A stretch of 8,249 bases of DNA, taken from assembly GCA_023418755.1 (NCBI GenBank), contig JAEZZE010000029.1, positions 1 through 8,249 on the forward strand, read 5' to 3'. The notes under the pieces are model-generated. The model was not told the DNA's origin and did no database searches. It saw only the letters and a program-made list of their open reading frames with translations. Positions 6,378 through 8,249 of this stretch are shown piece after piece. The stretch is from Bacillota bacterium (GTDB lineage Bacteria; Bacillota; Bacilli; Paenibacillales; Paenibacillaceae). Position 1 is the first letter of the stretch; every line of letters starts with the position of its first letter. Position numbers and translations under genes: made by a program.

Positions 6378-7523
6378 ATTCGCAAACTTTACGACGTCAT
6401 TATCGCGGGCGCCGGGGCAATGGGCATGAGCGCAGGCTACGAGCTGTCGCGCCGGGGACTCAAGACGCTGCTCATCGACGCTTTCGACCCGCCGCACGCG
6501 CACGGCAGCCATCATGGCGACACCCGGCTGATTCGCCACGTGTACAGCGGGGGCACGGATTACGTGAAGCTTGCCCTGCGGGCCGACGAGCTGTGGCGGG
6601 AGCTGGAGGACGTCTCCGGGGAGAGGCTGCTGGAGAGAACGGGCGTGCTGAACCTGTTCGATTCTTCCGCTTATTCCTACGAGGACAGATTCCAATATTC
6701 GGCCGAGCTGGGCGTTCCGTTCGAGGATCTGAGCGCGGCACAGGTTCAGGAACGATGGCCGGCCGTGCGGCTGCCCGATTCCTATCGGGCGATGTACGAG
6801 CCGGAAGCGGGGCTGCTGTACAGCGACAAATGCGTGGCCGTTTTCCGGAAGCTTGCGCTGCAGGCCGGAGCCAAGCTGCTGACGGATACGTTCGTGACGC
6901 GGATCGAACCGGCTTCGTCGATCGTGGCGGTGCATACGGACAAAGGCGAATATGTCGCCGGCAATGTGATCGTCAGCGCGGGGGCATGGTTTCGAACGCT
7001 GGAGCCGTTCGTGCGGCTGCCGATCCGGGCCGTACGCAAAGTCGTCGGCTGGTTCGAGCCGGAGACAAACGCGTACGATGCCGACCGTTTTCCCGGATTT
7101 ACGTTCGGCGACGGAGCGGGAGGCTATTACGGCTTTCCGAGTCTCGGAGCCGCCGGCGTCAAAATCGGACGCCATGACGACGGCCGCGACTGGAAGCCCG
7201 GCGAGGAGCTTGCGCCGTTCGGAGCGTATCCGGAGGACGAGGAGGATTTGCGAAGGGCGCTGAACGCGTTTTTGCCGGGAGCTGCGGGCCGGCTGCTGCG
7301 CGGCTCCGTCTGCAAATACGAGCATACGCCGGACGAACATTTCATTATCGACAAACATCCCGTGCACCCGAACGTTTTGCTGGCGGGCGGCTTTTCCGGT
7401 CACGGGTTCAAATTTTCCAGCGTTGTCGGCGAGCTTCTGGCCAACCAAATCGAGCTGGGCAGATGGGGGCAGGACATCGGACGCTTTTCCGCAACGCGGT
7501 TTTCTTCGTCCGTCCGTACCTGA
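6378..7523 (+). CDS. solA: Covalent-FAD secondary-amine oxidase, SolA / monomeric sarcosine oxidase family
   Basis: This is a flavin oxidase of the N-methyltryptophan/sarcosine oxidase group (DAO fold, PF01266). The family oxidises secondary amino acids to imines, releasing H2O2. With ATT at 6378 as start it has 381 residues, the family norm. The dinucleotide motif AGAGAMG then lies at residues 10-16. Starting at the ATG at 6420 would cut that motif in half, so the longer form is real. Other markers are HGSHHGDTRLIRHVYSGG after the first strand, YYGFPSLG, Lys262 and His266 in VKIGRH (the oxygen-activating Lys265 and His269 of MSOX), and Cys312 in CKYEHTPDEHFIIDKHP, the covalent flavin attachment residue. 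It ends with GGFSGHGFKFSS. It lies 14 bases after the deacetylase. In this operon it may act on a sulfur-containing secondary amine; that is speculation. No translocation signal is seen. Confidence 0.85.
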   Translation: MRKLYDVIIAGAGAMGMSAGYELSRRGLKTLLIDAFDPPHAHGSHHGDTRLIRHVYSGGTDYVKLALRADELWRELEDVSGERLLERTGVLNLFDSSAYSYEDRFQYSAELGVPFEDLSAAQVQERWPAVRLPDSYRAMYEPEAGLLYSDKCVAVFRKLALQAGAKLLTDTFVTRIEPASSIVAVHTDKGEYVAGNVIVSAGAWFRTLEPFVRLPIRAVRKVVGWFEPETNAYDADRFPGFTFGDGAGGYYGFPSLGAAGVKIGRHDDGRDWKPGEELAPFGAYPEDEEDLRRALNAFLPGAAGRLLRGSVCKYEHTPDEHFIIDKHPVHPNVLLAGGFSGHGFKFSSVVGELLANQIELGRWGQDIGRFSATRFSSSVRT

Positions 7524-7553
7524 TCCTTTATTCATAAGGAGGCGTAACGATTC

Positions 7554-8048
7554 ATGAGTCAAACTCCAATATCCATCGATCAATATATTCGGACTTACGA
7601 TCAGTTGCATGAGGCTATAGCGGGCCTGTCCGAAGAGCAGCTCGTCTGGAAGGCGTCGCAGAAGTCGTGGAGCGTGACGGAGGTGCTGACCCACCTGACG
7701 GACCACAATCTCGTCGTTTCCTTCCGCATTCGCGAAGTGCTGGCCGGCTCGGAAGTTCGCTTGCCGGCGTTCGCCCAGGACGAATGGGTGGCCGGACAGC
7801 GGGCGAACGGGGCGCAGGCCGCCGACGTGCTGGAAGCTTTCCGGGCGCTGCTTCTTTATAACGGCTTGCTGTTCCGGAGATTGTCCCCGGAGGATTGGGA
7901 CAAATCGGGCGTGAACTTCAAGGGGCAGACGGTGACGGTGGAGGCCATCGCGCAATCGTTCATCGATCACGTCCATCATCATCTCGGCCAGATCGAACGC
8001 ATTAAGCAAGCGGAAAAAAACTCACGGGAGTCGAGCGGCGCGCTCTAA
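7554..8048 (+). CDS. DinB/YfiT-like metalloprotein, possible thiol transferase
   Basis: This is a 164-residue four-helix-bundle protein of the DinB superfamily (DinB_2 type). Evidence is the helix starting IDQYIRTYDQLHEAI, the segment KSWSVTEVLTHLTDHN with His47, and the C-terminal helix containing HVHHH, where His139 and His143 would complete the three-His metal site. Related members are DNA-damage-induced proteins of unknown action and thiol-dependent transferases or hydrolases that use bacillithiol or mycothiol. It starts at ATG 7554 after AAGGAGG (7536-7542), 30 bases beyond the oxidase stop. TCCTT (7524-7528) can pair with AAGGA (7536-7540) and partly mask that site. Its place inside an organosulfur operon favours a thiol-linked role, for example forming or hydrolysing a bacillithiol adduct. 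That role is inferred from context; the fold assignment is firm. Confidence 0.78.
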   Translation: MSQTPISIDQYIRTYDQLHEAIAGLSEEQLVWKASQKSWSVTEVLTHLTDHNLVVSFRIREVLAGSEVRLPAFAQDEWVAGQRANGAQAADVLEAFRALLLYNGLLFRRLSPEDWDKSGVNFKGQTVTVEAIAQSFIDHVHHHLGQIERIKQAEKNSRESSGAL

Positions 8049-8125
8049 GCCAAGAAGCCGGGAAGACTGGAAAACGCGGAAATGAGGCGACAAGTCAATC
8101 TCACGAAGAAAGCGGGTGGAGAGTT

Positions 8126-8249
8126 ATGCCGAGCGGCCAAGCGATCGTTCGACATGCGGAGGAACGGGATCGCGAAGCGATTTTGAACGTGCTCCTCGGG
8201 GCCTACAGCCAGTATGAAGCCGCGCTGTCGCCCGAAAGATGGATCCAGT
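8126..8249 (+). CDS. GNAT-family N-acetyltransferase, N-terminal part (runs off window)
   Basis: Only the first 41 codons are present, from the ATG at 8126 after GGTGGAGAG (8115-8123), and the frame remains open to the window edge. The peptide begins MPSGQAIVRHAEERDREAIL, the usual first strand and helix of GNAT acetyltransferases (IR-x-A-x-x-x-D-x-x-x-I pattern). It continues with LLGAYSQYEAALSPERW, a pattern I associate with Bacillota GNAT proteins. The acetyl-CoA-binding loop would lie beyond the window. It is 77 bases after the DinB-type gene, with no terminator seen between. In the B. subtilis pathways SnaA or SnaB (YtmI, YxeL) N-acetylate the S-substituted cysteine before oxidation, so this is a good candidate for the missing acetylation step. 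The fragment is too short to be sure. Confidence 0.7.
   Translation, partial: MPSGQAIVRHAEERDREAILNVLLGAYSQYEAALSPERWIQ

Noticed and set aside
6420..6422. ATG as start of the oxidase
   Set aside because: It is the Met inside the GxGxxG flavin-binding motif, so it would remove the first strand and part of the loop; it also lacks a ribosome binding site.
6192..8009. 605-codon open frame on the minus strand
   Set aside because: It lies antiparallel to three well-supported genes (deacetylase end, oxidase, most of the DinB gene). Its translation is Arg/Gln/His-rich with no recognisable domain, as expected opposite high-GC coding sequence.
1..8249. CRISPR array, tRNA, rRNA, insertion sequence or phage gene
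   Set aside because: No regularly spaced direct repeats, no cloverleaf-like sequence and no transposase or phage-like protein were seen on either strand.

Overview
The window looks like chromosome of a high-GC, spore-former-type Bacillota, most like Cohnella or Paenibacillus. This is inferred from strong AGGAGG-type ribosome binding sites, GTG and other non-ATG starts, GC-rich third codon positions, and proteins whose closest recognisable relatives are Bacillus subtilis Tcy, Cmo, Snd and Yxe proteins. No database search was possible. Every supported gene lies on the + strand.

Layout: (1) 1-446, the 3' part of an SsuE-type NADPH:FMN reductase gene. (2) 447-946, a 500-base gene-free region with a large imperfect palindrome (510-642), two small abutting hairpins (687-718), an LysR-type dyad (801-828), a sigma-A-like promoter (834-862) and a leader inverted repeat (885-910). 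(3) 947-4115, a complete polar amino-acid ABC importer of the TcyJKLMN type: lipoprotein binding protein, two permeases and ATPase, the last three joined by 4-base ATGA overlaps. (4) 4134-7523, three catabolic enzymes: a luciferase-like flavin monooxygenase (CmoO/MsnO8 type), an M20D deacetylase very like SndB/YxeP, and a covalent-flavin secondary-amine oxidase (SolA/MSOX type) that seems to start at ATT. (5) 7554-8249, a DinB/YfiT-type metalloprotein and the first 41 codons of a GNAT acetyltransferase.

Spacing from 947 to the right edge is tight (overlaps to 77 bases) with no visible terminator, so this is probably one operon. The gene set matches the B. subtilis ytmI-ytnM and yxe operons, which take up S-modified cysteines, N-acetylate them, oxidise them with a reduced-flavin monooxygenase and remove the acetyl group to recover cysteine. 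Here the importer, monooxygenase, deacetylase and a possible N-acetyltransferase are present, and a flavin reductase lies next door as a separate unit. The SolA-type oxidase and the DinB protein are additions I do not associate with the B. subtilis versions. They are the most interesting part of the window, because they suggest an alternative substrate range or chemistry (a secondary-amine thio-amino acid, or a thiol adduct).
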